Positions 33,801 to 41,576 of a stretch of 46,942 nucleotides of DNA are shown here, piece by piece (position 1 is the stretch's first letter; each line of letters opens with the position of its first letter). This DNA comes from Limosilactobacillus gorillae (GTDB lineage Bacteria > Bacillota > Bacilli > Lactobacillales > Lactobacillaceae): the NCBI RefSeq assembly GCF_001293735.1, contig NZ_BCAH01000031.1:1-46942 (forward strand), in the 5' to 3' direction. The notes beneath the pieces are model-generated. The model worked only from the letters and a program-made list of their open reading frames with translations. It was not told the DNA's origin and did no database searches. Both the position numbers and the translations under genes were made by a program.

Positions 33801-34404
33801 GGCTTCGATTGCTGAGTACAAGCAGGTTAAGGAACGTTATGACTTCTTGAGTGGCCAACGGGCCGATTTGATGGCGGCTAAATCGCAACTTGAAAATACA
33901 ATGGCGGAGATGGACCAACAGGTTGAAAAGCGCTTTATGACTACCTTTAAGCAGGTATCGGTAGCCTTTAGTGAAACCTTTACTCAGATCTTTGATGGCG
34001 GGGAGGCTAAATTACTCTTAACCGAACCAGATCAGCCGTTGACTACCGGGGTCGACATCACGGCCCAGCCACCTGGTAAGCGTAATCAGCGCCTTTCGCT
34101 TTTATCTGGGGGAGAACGAGCGCTAACGGCGATTGCCCTTTTATTTGCAATTCTAAAAGTCCGGCCGGTGCCGTTCGCCATCTTAGATGAACCGGAAGCG
34201 GCCTTAGATGCTGTCAACGTTGACCGTTTTGCCCACTATCTGGATCGTTTTGGGGATCAAGGTCCCCAATTCATCGTCATCACACACCGGAAGGGGACAA
34301 TGATGAACGCCGATGTCTTATACGGGGTGACAATGCAGGAATCTGGGGTGTCGCGGATGGTCTCCGTGGACGTCAATCAAACGTTAGAACAACACCAAGC
34401 ATAG
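30841..34404 (+). CDS. smc: chromosome segregation protein SMC
   Basis: An 1187-aa condensin ATPase. The N-terminal Walker A is IIGPNGSGKSNIIEAIRWV near residues 29-47. Two long coiled coils (about 170-490 and 670-1000) flank the hinge domain (about 500-660, with SYPGLFGAVSEL and ASGAMTGGA). The C-terminal ABC part has LSLLSGGERALTAIALL and Walker B FAILDEPEAALDAVNV. Start is the ATG at 30841. The rnc-smc-ftsY order is classical. Confidence 0.97.
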   Translation: MRLLSLEIEGFKSFADKTVIDFRPGMTGIIGPNGSGKSNIIEAIRWVMGEQSAKTLRGDKMADVIFNGAADRKPLNRAQVKITLDNGDHYLESEFTELTVTRRLYRNGDSEYLINDHPVRLKDIVDLFIDSGIGRESFSIISQGQVAAIFNGKPADRREVIETVAGVAKYKQNKKAAEKRLLTTNDNLNRVNDIIAEIEGRLTPLAEESALAEEYLEQRGRLDRLDRTQTVRQARLNQERLAQVSQQLIDGQDMTDQYDRRAKAASQRQATLQASRRQMVTVRDDHQAKLLLATQTIAKLENQQSLSSVRKEQRQAEHDRLTDRQTELEGRRTVLNNQLQEVEERINQRDQEIKDHQTQLRQLKTMSAEERAAQLTDKIEKLRNQQVDLMQEQTTIQNNQLFLKRDYQRNVSQREAGASALEAAKQKLADLNGKARDQAAVAQKAQEEARAVVDRYSQEQANQVKLEQQYEQTSRQWYQALGDVSSAESRIKSYRAMAADYTGYYHGVQQVLKHRQSYPGLFGAVSELIEVPTQYTMAIETVLGGQLQQLVVDHQGTGKQIIQDLIQTRGGRVTILPLDSLRGGYAPRNLANLNQLPGFIGRAGDLISFDPRFQIVVDHLLANTVVVDTLDNATQVARVGQHQVRVVTLDGQLINASGAMTGGANRNQRTGLLRQRQQLEELQGALQKVQATASQLEVQVKRLQEARQASQASRDTLEQELSRVRSEANQQQSSAQRLNDQVKAAKQEVTALEFQSNQQNDQQAAYQTRVEEANVNAERVEKELTRVKQETVQAQEQLTALQSNAASQNEQVHELSQFLAVAKARREQDQAQQEGLQTQLEEVQASLDEAGEALTHLAEQDVTMDAEHESSQSALAKAKDELKEHQEAVEAVTDQLDQLEEELKKVNQEAQRLQDLSKVAMGEQTRLAAEKAQLEVTIDQALNHLSERYQMTLDAASQDMAELADEELARQIKLLNRGIADLGDVNTASIAEYKQVKERYDFLSGQRADLMAAKSQLENTMAEMDQQVEKRFMTTFKQVSVAFSETFTQIFDGGEAKLLLTEPDQPLTTGVDITAQPPGKRNQRLSLLSGGERALTAIALLFAILKVRPVPFAILDEPEAALDAVNVDRFAHYLDRFGDQGPQFIVITHRKGTMMNADVLYGVTMQESGVSRMVSVDVNQTLEQHQA

Positions 34405-34420
34405 AAACGAGGGGGAGCAC

Positions 34421-35809
34421 ATGGGATTATTTGATATTTTCCGGCGCCATAAAAAAGAAGAGAAAGAGCAGACTACTGACCAGGAAATGCCAACGAGCGA
34501 GGAGCTTTCTTCGAGCACATCCACGGCAGCGCCAGCTAAAGAAGATAAAGCAAACGCAACTCAGGCGTCGATAAGTCAGGTCATACCTGAAGAAGTAGTT
34601 GAAGCAGATCAACCGGTAATAAAAGAGAGCCCAGTCAAAGAAGAACAGGTGACCTCAGATGAACCGGTGGTAACAAAGACGAATCCGGTAAGTGAGAAAC
34701 TAGAACCAGAGGCATCGGAAGCTTCGGCACCGGAATCAGCGGAGACCGTGGCTCCTGTTACCGCCGACTGGGTTAAACAGGTTGAAGAGTCAGTTGATGA
34801 AATGCCGCCAGCTTCAGAGGAGAGTACAACCGAAGAAGCAGCGCCGGAAACTGAAGAAGAGCAAGAACAAGCTACCGAGCAGAAGTATGACCAGGGGCTT
34901 GAAAAATCACGAAACGGCTTTGGGGCCCGGTTGAACAGGTTCTTAGCTAATTTTCGTCACGTTGACGAGGACTTTTTCGATGACTTAGAAGACATGCTGA
35001 TTGAGTCCGATGTGGGTTATGAAATGGCAATGAAGCTATCGGATTCCTTACGAGAAGAGGTTCGGCTTCAAAATGCCAAAAACAAGCAGGATGTCTCAAA
35101 CGTAATCATTGAAAAGATGGTTGACCTATACGATGAGGCCGGTCAGGGGGAGCAGACCACCTTGACAATGGCCAAAGAGGGACCAACCGTAATCATGTTT
35201 GTCGGAGTCAACGGGGCTGGTAAGACGACCACGATCGGTAAGATGGCAGCACGATTTAAGAAACAGGGACAGCGGGTCCTCCTGGCGGCGGCCGATACCT
35301 TCCGAGCCGGGGCTACCGAACAATTGGAGGTCTGGGCCCAGCGTGATGGAGTTGACATCGTCACTGGGCCGGAAAGTAGTGACCCAGCGGCCGTTGTTTT
35401 TGATGCCGTCACTAAGGCTAAAAGGGATCACTACGATGTACTCTTTGTTGATACTGCCGGCCGCCTGCAAAATAAGGTTAATCTAATGAACGAGCTGGCT
35501 AAGATGAAGCGAATTCTAACCCGGGAAATTCCGGATGCCCCGCACGAGGTCTTGTTGGTCCTCGATGCGACCACCGGACAAAATGCCTTAACTCAGGCGA
35601 AGCTGTTTAAAGAAACCACCGCCGTTACCGGGATCGTTTTAACCAAGTTGGACGGGACCGCCCGTGGGGGGATCGTCTTAGCCATTCGAAACGAGCTACA
35701 CCTACCAGTGAAGTTTGTCGGGCTAGGTGAGAAGGTTGATGATTTAGAAGAATTTAACGCCCAAGACTTTGTTTACGGACTCTTTAAGGGCCTAGTTACG
35801 GTCGATTAA
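34421..35809 (+). CDS. ftsY: signal recognition particle receptor FtsY
   Basis: A 462-aa GTPase that docks SRP-ribosome complexes at the membrane. The N-terminal 155 residues are highly acidic and of low complexity (many Glu, Pro, Ser, Ala), a disordered A domain longer than in Bacillus. The NG domain follows: [15 protein letters not shown]1 [35 protein letters not shown], and [11 protein letters not shown]. ylxM and ffh, the partner components, come next. Confidence 0.97.
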   Translation: MGLFDIFRRHKKEEKEQTTDQEMPTSEELSSSTSTAAPAKEDKANATQASISQVIPEEVVEADQPVIKESPVKEEQVTSDEPVVTKTNPVSEKLEPEASEASAPESAETVAPVTADWVKQVEESVDEMPPASEESTTEEAAPETEEEQEQATEQKYDQGLEKSRNGFGARLNRFLANFRHVDEDFFDDLEDMLIESDVGYEMAMKLSDSLREEVRLQNAKNKQDVSNVIIEKMVDLYDEAGQGEQTTLTMAKEGPTVIMFVGVNGAGKTTTIGKMAARFKKQGQRVLLAAADTFRAGATEQLEVWAQRDGVDIVTGPESSDPAAVVFDAVTKAKRDHYDVLFVDTAGRLQNKVNLMNELAKMKRILTREIPDAPHEVLLVLDATTGQNALTQAKLFKETTAVTGIVLTKLDGTARGGIVLAIRNELHLPVKFVGLGEKVDDLEEFNAQDFVYGLFKGLVTVD

Positions 35810-35826
35810 GGGAAGAAAGGTGCAAG

Positions 35827-36168
35827 ATGGAATTAGAGAAAAATGAACGAATCAACGCCCTCTTTGCCTTTTACCAACCCCTTTTGACCAAAAAACAAAA
35901 TGACTACCTTCAGCTTTACTATGCCGATGACTACTCCTTAGGAGAGATTGCGACTGAGTTTGCCGTGTCGCGGCAAGCGGTTTACGATAACATTCGACGG
36001 ACCGAAAGGATTCTGGAGAGCTACGAACATAAGCTACACCTCTATGCTGAATTTGAGGTGCGTAATGAGCAAGCTGACCTAATTCGTGATTACGTGCAAC
36101 AACATTACCCTGATGACCACGAGTTACAACGGTTGGTAGCTGGAATGGAAACCTTAGAAGCCGAATAA
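35827..36168 (+). CDS. ylxM: YlxM/p13-family helix-turn-helix protein
   Basis: A 113-aa protein, mostly helical, with [18 protein letters not shown] and the HTH segment [20 protein letters not shown] typical of the YlxM family. In streptococci YlxM interacts with Ffh and SRP RNA and modulates SRP GTPase activity. The setting between ftsY and ffh supports the same role here. It is 17 bases after ftsY and is followed by a hairpin. Confidence 0.92.
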   Translation: MELEKNERINALFAFYQPLLTKKQNDYLQLYYADDYSLGEIATEFAVSRQAVYDNIRRTERILESYEHKLHLYAEFEVRNEQADLIRDYVQQHYPDDHELQRLVAGMETLEAE

Positions 36169-36171
36169 TGG

Positions 36172-36204
36172 ACGCCCCCATTTGGTATGACCAGGTGGGG
36201 GCGT
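36172..36204 (+). terminator. hairpin after ylxM, weak terminator
   Basis: ACGCCCCCA (36172-36180) pairs perfectly with TGGGGGCGT (36196-36204). The tail TGTCAGTTT is poor in U, so termination is probably incomplete. Confidence 0.5.
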
Positions 36205-36264
36205 TGTCAGTTTAGCTAATCATGGTGTAAAAAGGCCTAATGTAGTAAAATTAAAAAGTGATAT

Positions 36265-36278
36265 TGGTAAATTTACCA
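36265..36278 (+). promoter_or_regulatory. perfect 14-bp palindrome covering the extended -10 of ffh
   Basis: TGGTAAATTTACCA is its own reverse complement. It contains TGG-TAAATT, the same extended -10 as at rpmB and rplS. No convincing -35 was found 17 bases upstream. A promoter here would start transcription near 36280, 30 bases before the ffh ATG. Confidence 0.5.
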
Positions 36279-36309
36279 GGCGAAGAATCTAAAATTAGGG
36301 GAGAAATAC

Positions 36310-37737
36310 ATGGCATTTGAAGGTTTAACAGAACGCCTGCAAAAGGCAATGGAAAAACTGCGGCGGAAACCCAAGGTGACTGAAGCTGATTTACGTGAAA
36401 CGATGCGTGAAATTCGGCTGGCCCTCCTAGAAGCCGACGTTAACTTTAAGGTTGTCAAGGACTTCGTTAAAACGGTACGCGAAAAGGCAGCTGGGGCCGA
36501 GGTTTTGAAGGGCTTGAACCCGGCTCAACAAATCGTTAAGATCGTTAACGACGAACTGACCGAAATGATGGGTGAAACGGCAACGCCCCTCAATAAATCC
36601 GCTCATATTCCAACCGTCATTATGATGGTTGGGCTCCAGGGGGCTGGGAAAACGACTACGGCCGGAAAGCTGGCTAAGCGCCTGAAGAAAGAGGAAAACG
36701 CCCGGCCGCTCTTTATCGCTGCCGACGTATACCGGCCAGCAGCCATCACCCAGCTACAACAGGTAGCTTCAAGCATTGACGTACCGGTTTTTGAAATGGG
36801 AACTAATGTCGACCCGGTTGAAATTGTTCGCCAGGGGATGGCGGTTGCCAAGGAAAAGCACAACGACTACGTGATTATCGATACGGCCGGCCGTCTGCAA
36901 ATTGACGAACAGCTGATGAATGAGCTAAGCAAGATCAAGGAACTGGCTAAGCCGGATGAAATCCTTCTGGTTGTTGACGCCATGACCGGGCAAAACGCCG
37001 TTAATACCGCCCAAGGTTTTGATGATCAATTAGACATCACTGGGGTTATCTTAACCAAGCTGGATGGGGATACCCGCGGTGGGGCAGCCATGTCAATTCG
37101 GGCTGTGACCGGGAAGCCGATTAAATTTGTCGGTGAAGGGGAAAAGATGGACAACTTGGACGTCTTTCACCCAGATCGGATGGCCTCCCGAATCCTGGGA
37201 ATGGGGGACATGATGACCCTGATCGAAAAGGCCCAGGAAAACTTTGACCAGGAACAAGCGGCCCAGGCTATGAACAAGATGAAGGAAAACTCCTTTGACT
37301 TTAACGATTTCTTGGACCAAATGGACCAGATTACTAAGATGGGACCGTTGGAAGATCTATTGAAGATGATGCCGGGGATGGCCAACAATCCGGCCCTAAA
37401 GAATATTAATTTAGATCCCAAGCAATTTGCTCACATTAAGGCAATCATTTACTCAATGACACCGGAGGAACGTGAGAATCCGGACGTGATGAACCCAAGT
37501 CGGCGTCGGCGACTGGCGGCCGGATCTGGGCGGCCAATCGTTGAAGTTAACCGGATGATTAAGCAATTCAACCAGATGCGCAAGATGATGCGTCAGGTTA
37601 CCAACGGAAACCTCAGCGGGATGGAAAACCTGATGGGGGGCCAGTTACCAGGAGGCCGGTTAGGTAAGCTTGCCATGAACAGGATGGCCCGGCAGATGAA
37701 GAAGAATAAAAAGAAGCGCCTGAAGAAGAGGCGTTAA
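36310..37737 (+). CDS. ffh: signal recognition particle protein Ffh
   Basis: A 475-aa GTPase that binds 4.5S/6S SRP RNA and signal sequences. The N domain starts at FEGLTERLQKAMEKLRRK. GTPase motifs are G1 VGLQGAGKTTTAGKLA, AADVYRPAAI, IDTAGRLQIDE and LTKLDGDTRGG. The methionine-rich M domain (from about 325) includes GPLEDLLKMMPGM, the RNA-binding PSRRRRLAAGSG, and a very basic tail with KKNKKKRLKKRR. Two terminators follow. Confidence 0.97.
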   Translation: MAFEGLTERLQKAMEKLRRKPKVTEADLRETMREIRLALLEADVNFKVVKDFVKTVREKAAGAEVLKGLNPAQQIVKIVNDELTEMMGETATPLNKSAHIPTVIMMVGLQGAGKTTTAGKLAKRLKKEENARPLFIAADVYRPAAITQLQQVASSIDVPVFEMGTNVDPVEIVRQGMAVAKEKHNDYVIIDTAGRLQIDEQLMNELSKIKELAKPDEILLVVDAMTGQNAVNTAQGFDDQLDITGVILTKLDGDTRGGAAMSIRAVTGKPIKFVGEGEKMDNLDVFHPDRMASRILGMGDMMTLIEKAQENFDQEQAAQAMNKMKENSFDFNDFLDQMDQITKMGPLEDLLKMMPGMANNPALKNINLDPKQFAHIKAIIYSMTPEERENPDVMNPSRRRRLAAGSGRPIVEVNRMIKQFNQMRKMMRQVTNGNLSGMENLMGGQLPGGRLGKLAMNRMARQMKKNKKKRLKKRR

Positions 37738-37747
37738 TAATCTAAAT

Positions 37748-37793
37748 CCTGTTGATGGATTACCACGTACGGTAATTCGTTGGCAGGTTTTTT
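37748..37793 (+). terminator. terminator of ffh
   Basis: Positions 37748-37764 pair along all 17 bases with 37771-37787, using five G-U pairs, around the loop ACGTAC; six T follow at 37788-37793. Confidence 0.85.
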
Positions 37794-37865
37794 GGGTTAT
37801 AAGGGGTGGCCTTTATCAATTAAAAAGCTAGTGAGGTTTCAAGAAATTGTGATGTTAGTCAGTCT

Positions 37866-37906
37866 AAAAAACGCTCACCGCCAAAAAATGGCGATGAGCG
37901 TTTTTT
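37866..37906. terminator. bidirectional terminator between ffh and the response regulator
   Basis: AAAAAACGCTCACCGCCA (37866-37883) and its near complement (37889-37906) form a long stem with one C/A mismatch. A6 and T6 runs at the ends give a U-tract on both strands. It overlaps the stop codon of the minus-strand regulator. Confidence 0.9.
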
Positions 37907-38618
37907 ATTCTAGCTTATAACCAAAACCGCGGACGGTCGTCAGATGAACCGGGTTCTGTGAATCATCTTCAAGTTTATCGCGGAGGTGGGAAACATGGAT
38001 GTCTACAATCCGGGAGCTTCCTAAGATATCGTAGCCCCACACACCATTAAGGAGCTGTTCGCGTGACAAAACCTGCCCCTGGTGGTCAGCTAAGAAGGCT
38101 AAAAGCTGAAACTCTTTGCGGGTAAGGCTGACTTTCTGACCAGCCTTAGTAACTTGAACTTTCTTGGGATCAATTTCCCAATCGCCAATTTGAACGTGAT
38201 CTTCAACGAGTGGCTTTTCTTCCTCAAACGGATCCTCGGTGGTGACCGAGGCGTGCTGGTAGAGCCAGCACCGTTGTTCAATTATGGGCCGTAAAACATC
38301 GTGGGTGATTTCTTTTTCCAAGACATCATCAACCTTGGCTCGGAAGAGTTTACGGCGCTGACGGTCGTCAGGATTAGGGGAGAAGATTAGGAGGGGCCCG
38401 TTTTGCTGGTTGCGGATCAAGGTTATGGTGGCAATGGTGGTGTCAAGGTTGGTGGCGGCCAGGTCCCATAAAATCCCAGTATAGGTATTTTGTTCTAGGT
38501 TAACCACTAGGGCTGTGGCGGTCGTGACCCGGTCTAAGTCCCAGTGCTGGTGATGGCAAAAGTGCGCTAAATCGGTTGCAAAGGTTTGATCCTTTGTCAT
38601 GAGTAAGAAATTTTTGAT
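37905..38618 (-). CDS. orphan OmpR/PhoP-type response regulator with degenerate receiver, predicted AUC start
   Basis: A 231-aa product from the first ATG (38600), or 237 aa from ATC at 38616-38618. The longer form begins MKNFLLMTKDQ, which lines up with the first strand of receiver domains, and GGAGG lies exactly seven bases before the ATC but 25 bases before the ATG. The acidic pair is degenerate (TKD). The phosphoacceptor Asp is kept in GILWDLAAT (about residue 52). The C-terminal winged helix is canonical: LTRKEFQLLAFLADHQGQVLSREQLL and RIVDIHVSHLRDKLED. No kinase gene is adjacent. The divergent pst operon and TTTACA repeats suggest phosphate control. Confidence 0.85.
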   Translation of the reverse strand: MKNFLLMTKDQTFATDLAHFCHHQHWDLDRVTTATALVVNLEQNTYTGILWDLAATNLDTTIATITLIRNQQNGPLLIFSPNPDDRQRRKLFRAKVDDVLEKEITHDVLRPIIEQRCWLYQHASVTTEDPFEEEKPLVEDHVQIGDWEIDPKKVQVTKAGQKVSLTRKEFQLLAFLADHQGQVLSREQLLNGVWGYDILGSSRIVDIHVSHLRDKLEDDSQNPVHLTTVRGFGYKLE

Positions 38619-38635
38619 GACAATGCCTCCCTGAA

Positions 38636-38692
38636 TTTACAAAAGCTTTACATGATGAAAGTGGAAGGTTTACAAGGCCTTGTTAAATTATA
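38636..38692 (+). promoter_or_regulatory. PHO-box-like repeats between the regulator and the pst operon
   Basis: TTTACA occurs at 38636-38641, 38647-38652 and 38669-38674, with start-to-start distances of 11 and 22 bases, that is one and two helical turns. Bacillus PhoP binds direct TT(A/C/T)ACA repeats with 11-bp spacing. A possible pst -10 (TAAATT, 38684-38689) and, on the minus strand, TATAAT (38687-38692) lie next to them. Confidence 0.6.
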
Positions 38693-38903
38693 GGTATCTT
38701 ATGGGAGCGTATTGGCTGGTACCCAATCCCTCCTCCACACGCTTGATCGCCGGGTACAGCGGAAAAACATGTGGGAAAACATTAAGATCGCTTATCAATT
38801 GTCATTATAGCACCTTCATTAGCCAAGGGTTGGTTAGTACGCTGCTGCCCATTTGGTTGGGGCGCTGGACAGTCAACAAAGTGAAAACGAGAGGATTTTG
38901 AAA
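38693..38903 (+). promoter_or_regulatory. long leader of the pst operon
   Basis: About 210 bases precede pstS without a credible gene. GTACCC (38719-38724) and GGGTAC (38752-38757) form a stem whose loop carries AATCCCTCCTCC (38725-38736). That sequence can pair with the pstS ribosome binding site GAGAGGATT (38889-38897). ATTGG/CCAAT (38711-38715 and 38722-38726) is a competing stem. Function as a leader switch is speculative. Confidence 0.35.
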
Positions 38904-39782
38904 ATGAAGAAAATCATGGGAACCTTAGGGGCGCTTGCCCTTTTGCTGCTCCTTTGCTTCGGTTGGTTTCAAGCTCGGGGCAGTGGCGCCACCATCACCA
39001 AGGTGACTGATGTGGGGTCAACAGCCTTACAGCCTTTGGCAGAAGCAGCCATCCCGGGTTTTTTGAAAAACCACCAGAATATTAACGTCACTGTTCAGGG
39101 TGGGGGATCAGGGACCGGTCTGTCCCAGGTACAGGCCGGGGCTGTCGATATTGGGAGTTCCGACGTCTTTGCCGCTCAGCAAGCTGGAATTGACGCCAGC
39201 AAGCTAACCGACCATATTATCGTTGTTACCGGGATCGTTCCGATTGTGAACCCTAAGTTAGGGGTAGACAACCTTTCGATGGACCAACTCCGGGGGATCT
39301 TTGCCGGCAAGATTACTAACTGGAAGGAAGTCGGTGGACCAGATAAAAAGATTACCGTGATTAACCGGGCATCTGGCTCCGGAACCCGGCTAGCCTTTGA
39401 ACAGGTGGTCATGGGTAGGCAGGAAACGGTTAAGGCCCAGGAACAAGATTCTAATGGGACGGTTAAACAAATCGTCTCCAACGTTCCGGGGGCAATCTCA
39501 TATGTTTCCTCAGCCTATTTAAATGACCAGGTCAAAGCCCTTATGATTGACCACGTTGAGGCAACAAGTAAAAACATTAGCAATAACAGGTGGAAGCTCT
39601 GGTCTTACGAACACATGTATACGACTAAGCATGCTAAAAAGGCGACATTGGCTTATATTCGCTACCTGCAGTCGGCCGATGTTCAATCCCACCTGGTAAA
39701 GGAAGCCCACTATATCTCGATTCACGACATGAAGGTTAGACGGGATGCTGACGGGGTAGTTACAAAGATTGGAGAGAAGTAA
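38904..39782 (+). CDS. pstS: phosphate ABC transporter substrate-binding protein PstS
   Basis: A 292-aa extracytoplasmic phosphate-binding protein. The N-terminal hydrophobic signal (about residues 4-21) contains one Cys after a run of Leu, but LLLC is a poor lipobox, so lipid anchoring is uncertain. Phosphate-binding motifs are VGSTALQPLAEAA, QGGGSGTGLSQVQAGAVDIG and NRASGSGTRLAFEQVV. It ends GEK and overlaps the pstC start by one base. I start at ATG 38904 after GAGAGGA; an upstream frame is unsupported. Confidence 0.93.
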   Translation: MKKIMGTLGALALLLLLCFGWFQARGSGATITKVTDVGSTALQPLAEAAIPGFLKNHQNINVTVQGGGSGTGLSQVQAGAVDIGSSDVFAAQQAGIDASKLTDHIIVVTGIVPIVNPKLGVDNLSMDQLRGIFAGKITNWKEVGGPDKKITVINRASGSGTRLAFEQVVMGRQETVKAQEQDSNGTVKQIVSNVPGAISYVSSAYLNDQVKALMIDHVEATSKNISNNRWKLWSYEHMYTTKHAKKATLAYIRYLQSADVQSHLVKEAHYISIHDMKVRRDADGVVTKIGEK

Positions 39783-40681
39783 TGAGTGATTGGGAAAAGC
39801 GGCTCACTGGGCCTTCTAAAGAAACCAATCAAGAACGTGTTGGTCGGGTGTTAACGACCCTGTCAATCACCGTGATTGGCTTGCTGGTTGCAACTATTTT
39901 AATCTTTTTGGCCAGCAAGGGCTTATCGTTATTTATCAAGTACGGGGTAAACATCTGGGACTTCGTGTCCGGAACCGATTGGTCACCGAAGAAGGGCTCT
40001 TATGGAGCTCTGCCAATGATCGTCACCTCCTTTGGGGTTACAATGCTAGCCGGGATTGTGGCCCTACCATTAGCCTTGATGGTAGCCCTGGCAGTAACAG
40101 AAATCCTTCCACCGGCCTTTCGCAAGGTAACTCAGCCAGTAATTGAACTCCTGGTGGGGATTCCATCCGTTGTCTACGGGTTCGTCGGTTTGACGGTGAT
40201 TATTCCGATTTTGCGTCAGTGGTTTGGCGGGACTGGGTTTGGGATGCTAGCCGCCACGGTGGTTTTGTTCTTGATGATCGTACCAACCATGGTTTCAATG
40301 ACGATAGATACGCTCCTAGCAGTACCGGAATCATACCGAATGGCCTCTAAGGGCCTTGGGGCGACTAGGTGGCAAACTATTTATCGCACCATTTTGCCAA
40401 GTGCGGCCGGGGGAGTCTTGACAGCGATGATCTTCGGGATGGCCCGCGCTTTTGGGGAAGCCTTAGCCGTACAAATGGTGATTGGAAACGCCTCAATCAT
40501 GCCAACCAGTTTGATGAGCTCGGCCGCCACCTTAACCTCGGTTCTGACAACGGGGATTGGGAATACGGTCATGGGAACCGCTGCTAACGATGCCCTATGG
40601 TCCTTGGCCCTGGTATTACTTGTTATGTCGTTAATTTTCAACTTGGCCATGCGCCTGGTGAACCGCAATAAGGAGGGGTAG
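39782..40681 (+). CDS. pstC: phosphate ABC transporter permease PstC
   Basis: A 299-aa membrane protein with about six helices. The first helix is at about 30-50 (LSITVIGLLVATILIFLA). PMIVTSFGVTMLAG and LLVGIPSVVYGFVG are typical PstC segments, and the cytoplasmic EAA-like loop is ASKGLGATRWQTIYRTILP. It pairs with PstA to form the channel. The start overlaps the pstS stop as TAATG, and pstA starts two bases after it. Confidence 0.95.
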   Translation: MSDWEKRLTGPSKETNQERVGRVLTTLSITVIGLLVATILIFLASKGLSLFIKYGVNIWDFVSGTDWSPKKGSYGALPMIVTSFGVTMLAGIVALPLALMVALAVTEILPPAFRKVTQPVIELLVGIPSVVYGFVGLTVIIPILRQWFGGTGFGMLAATVVLFLMIVPTMVSMTIDTLLAVPESYRMASKGLGATRWQTIYRTILPSAAGGVLTAMIFGMARAFGEALAVQMVIGNASIMPTSLMSSAATLTSVLTTGIGNTVMGTAANDALWSLALVLLVMSLIFNLAMRLVNRNKEG

Positions 40682-40682
40682 G

Positions 40683-41564
40683 ATGGACCCGCAAAAAAGT
40701 AACCGGCTGGCAACCGGTGTGATTCTCTGTTTCGCCGCCATTGTGAGCCTGATCGTACTCTCCTTGGTTTTATATCTGTTAGCAACGGGGCTCCCCCATG
40801 TCTCCTGGCACTTCTTGACCAGCGCAGCTAGCTCTTTTACGGCCGGCGGGGGGATTCGTGACCAGCTCTTTAATTCATTTTATTTAGTTATCTTGACCCT
40901 GCTGGTGTCCGTACCGCTATCCTTAGGGGCGGCTATCTATCTAAGTGAGTACGCACCTAAGAACCGGTTAACCAGTATCTTACGCCTGGCAATCGAAGTA
41001 TTGTCGTCGCTACCATCTGTGGTCGTGGGACTGTTTGGCTACTTAGTCTTTGTTTTGCAGTGGAAGATGGATTTTTCACTGTTAGCTGGGGCTTTGGCTC
41101 TCACGATCATTAACTTACCGTTATTGACCCGGTCATGTGAAACCGCCCTATCTCAGGTCCCCTTCTTGCAGCGGCAAGCGGGCTTAGGCTTGGGAATGGC
41201 CAAGTGGCGGGTAACAACGCGGATCATGGTCCCAGCCGCCTTACCTGGGATCATGACCGGGGCAATCCTTTCGGCTGGGCGGATCTTTGGTGAAGCCGCT
41301 GCCCTGATTTATACGGCCGGCCAGAGTTCAATCAACGTTTCTTACAGTAATTGGAATCCCTTTAGTCCAACCAGCTTTTTAAATCCAATGCGACCGGCCG
41401 AAACCCTGGCCGTCCATATCTGGAAGCTAAATACTGAAGGATTGGTTCCGGACGCAACCGCCGTCTCTGCTGGGGCCGCCGCGGTTCTAATTATTGCTAT
41501 TTTAGCCTTTAACCTGTTAGCCCGCTTTGTTGGGGGACTGGTTGCAAAACACTTCCGTCAATAA
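40683..41564 (+). CDS. pstA: phosphate ABC transporter permease PstA
   Basis: A 293-aa membrane protein with six predicted helices. Family features include GGGIRDQLFNSFYLVILTLL, AIYLSEYAPKNR, LSSLPSVVVGLFGYLVFV, and the EAA-like loop GLGMAKWRVTTRIMVPAALPG. It shares the fold of PstC, its partner in the channel. A GGAGG for pstB follows the stop directly. Confidence 0.95.
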   Translation: MDPQKSNRLATGVILCFAAIVSLIVLSLVLYLLATGLPHVSWHFLTSAASSFTAGGGIRDQLFNSFYLVILTLLVSVPLSLGAAIYLSEYAPKNRLTSILRLAIEVLSSLPSVVVGLFGYLVFVLQWKMDFSLLAGALALTIINLPLLTRSCETALSQVPFLQRQAGLGLGMAKWRVTTRIMVPAALPGIMTGAILSAGRIFGEAAALIYTAGQSSINVSYSNWNPFSPTSFLNPMRPAETLAVHIWKLNTEGLVPDATAVSAGAAAVLIIAILAFNLLARFVGGLVAKHFRQ

Positions 41565-41576
41565 GGAGGAACGATA

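Noticed and set aside
38680-38901. 73-aa open frame in the pst leader
   Set aside because: It has no ribosome binding site and an unnatural composition, and it overlaps the promoter and leader region. Chance frame.
38853-38903. Longer PstS starting at 38853
   Set aside because: The extra 17 residues are polar and would bury the signal peptide. The ATG at 38904 has a ribosome binding site and starts with MKK.
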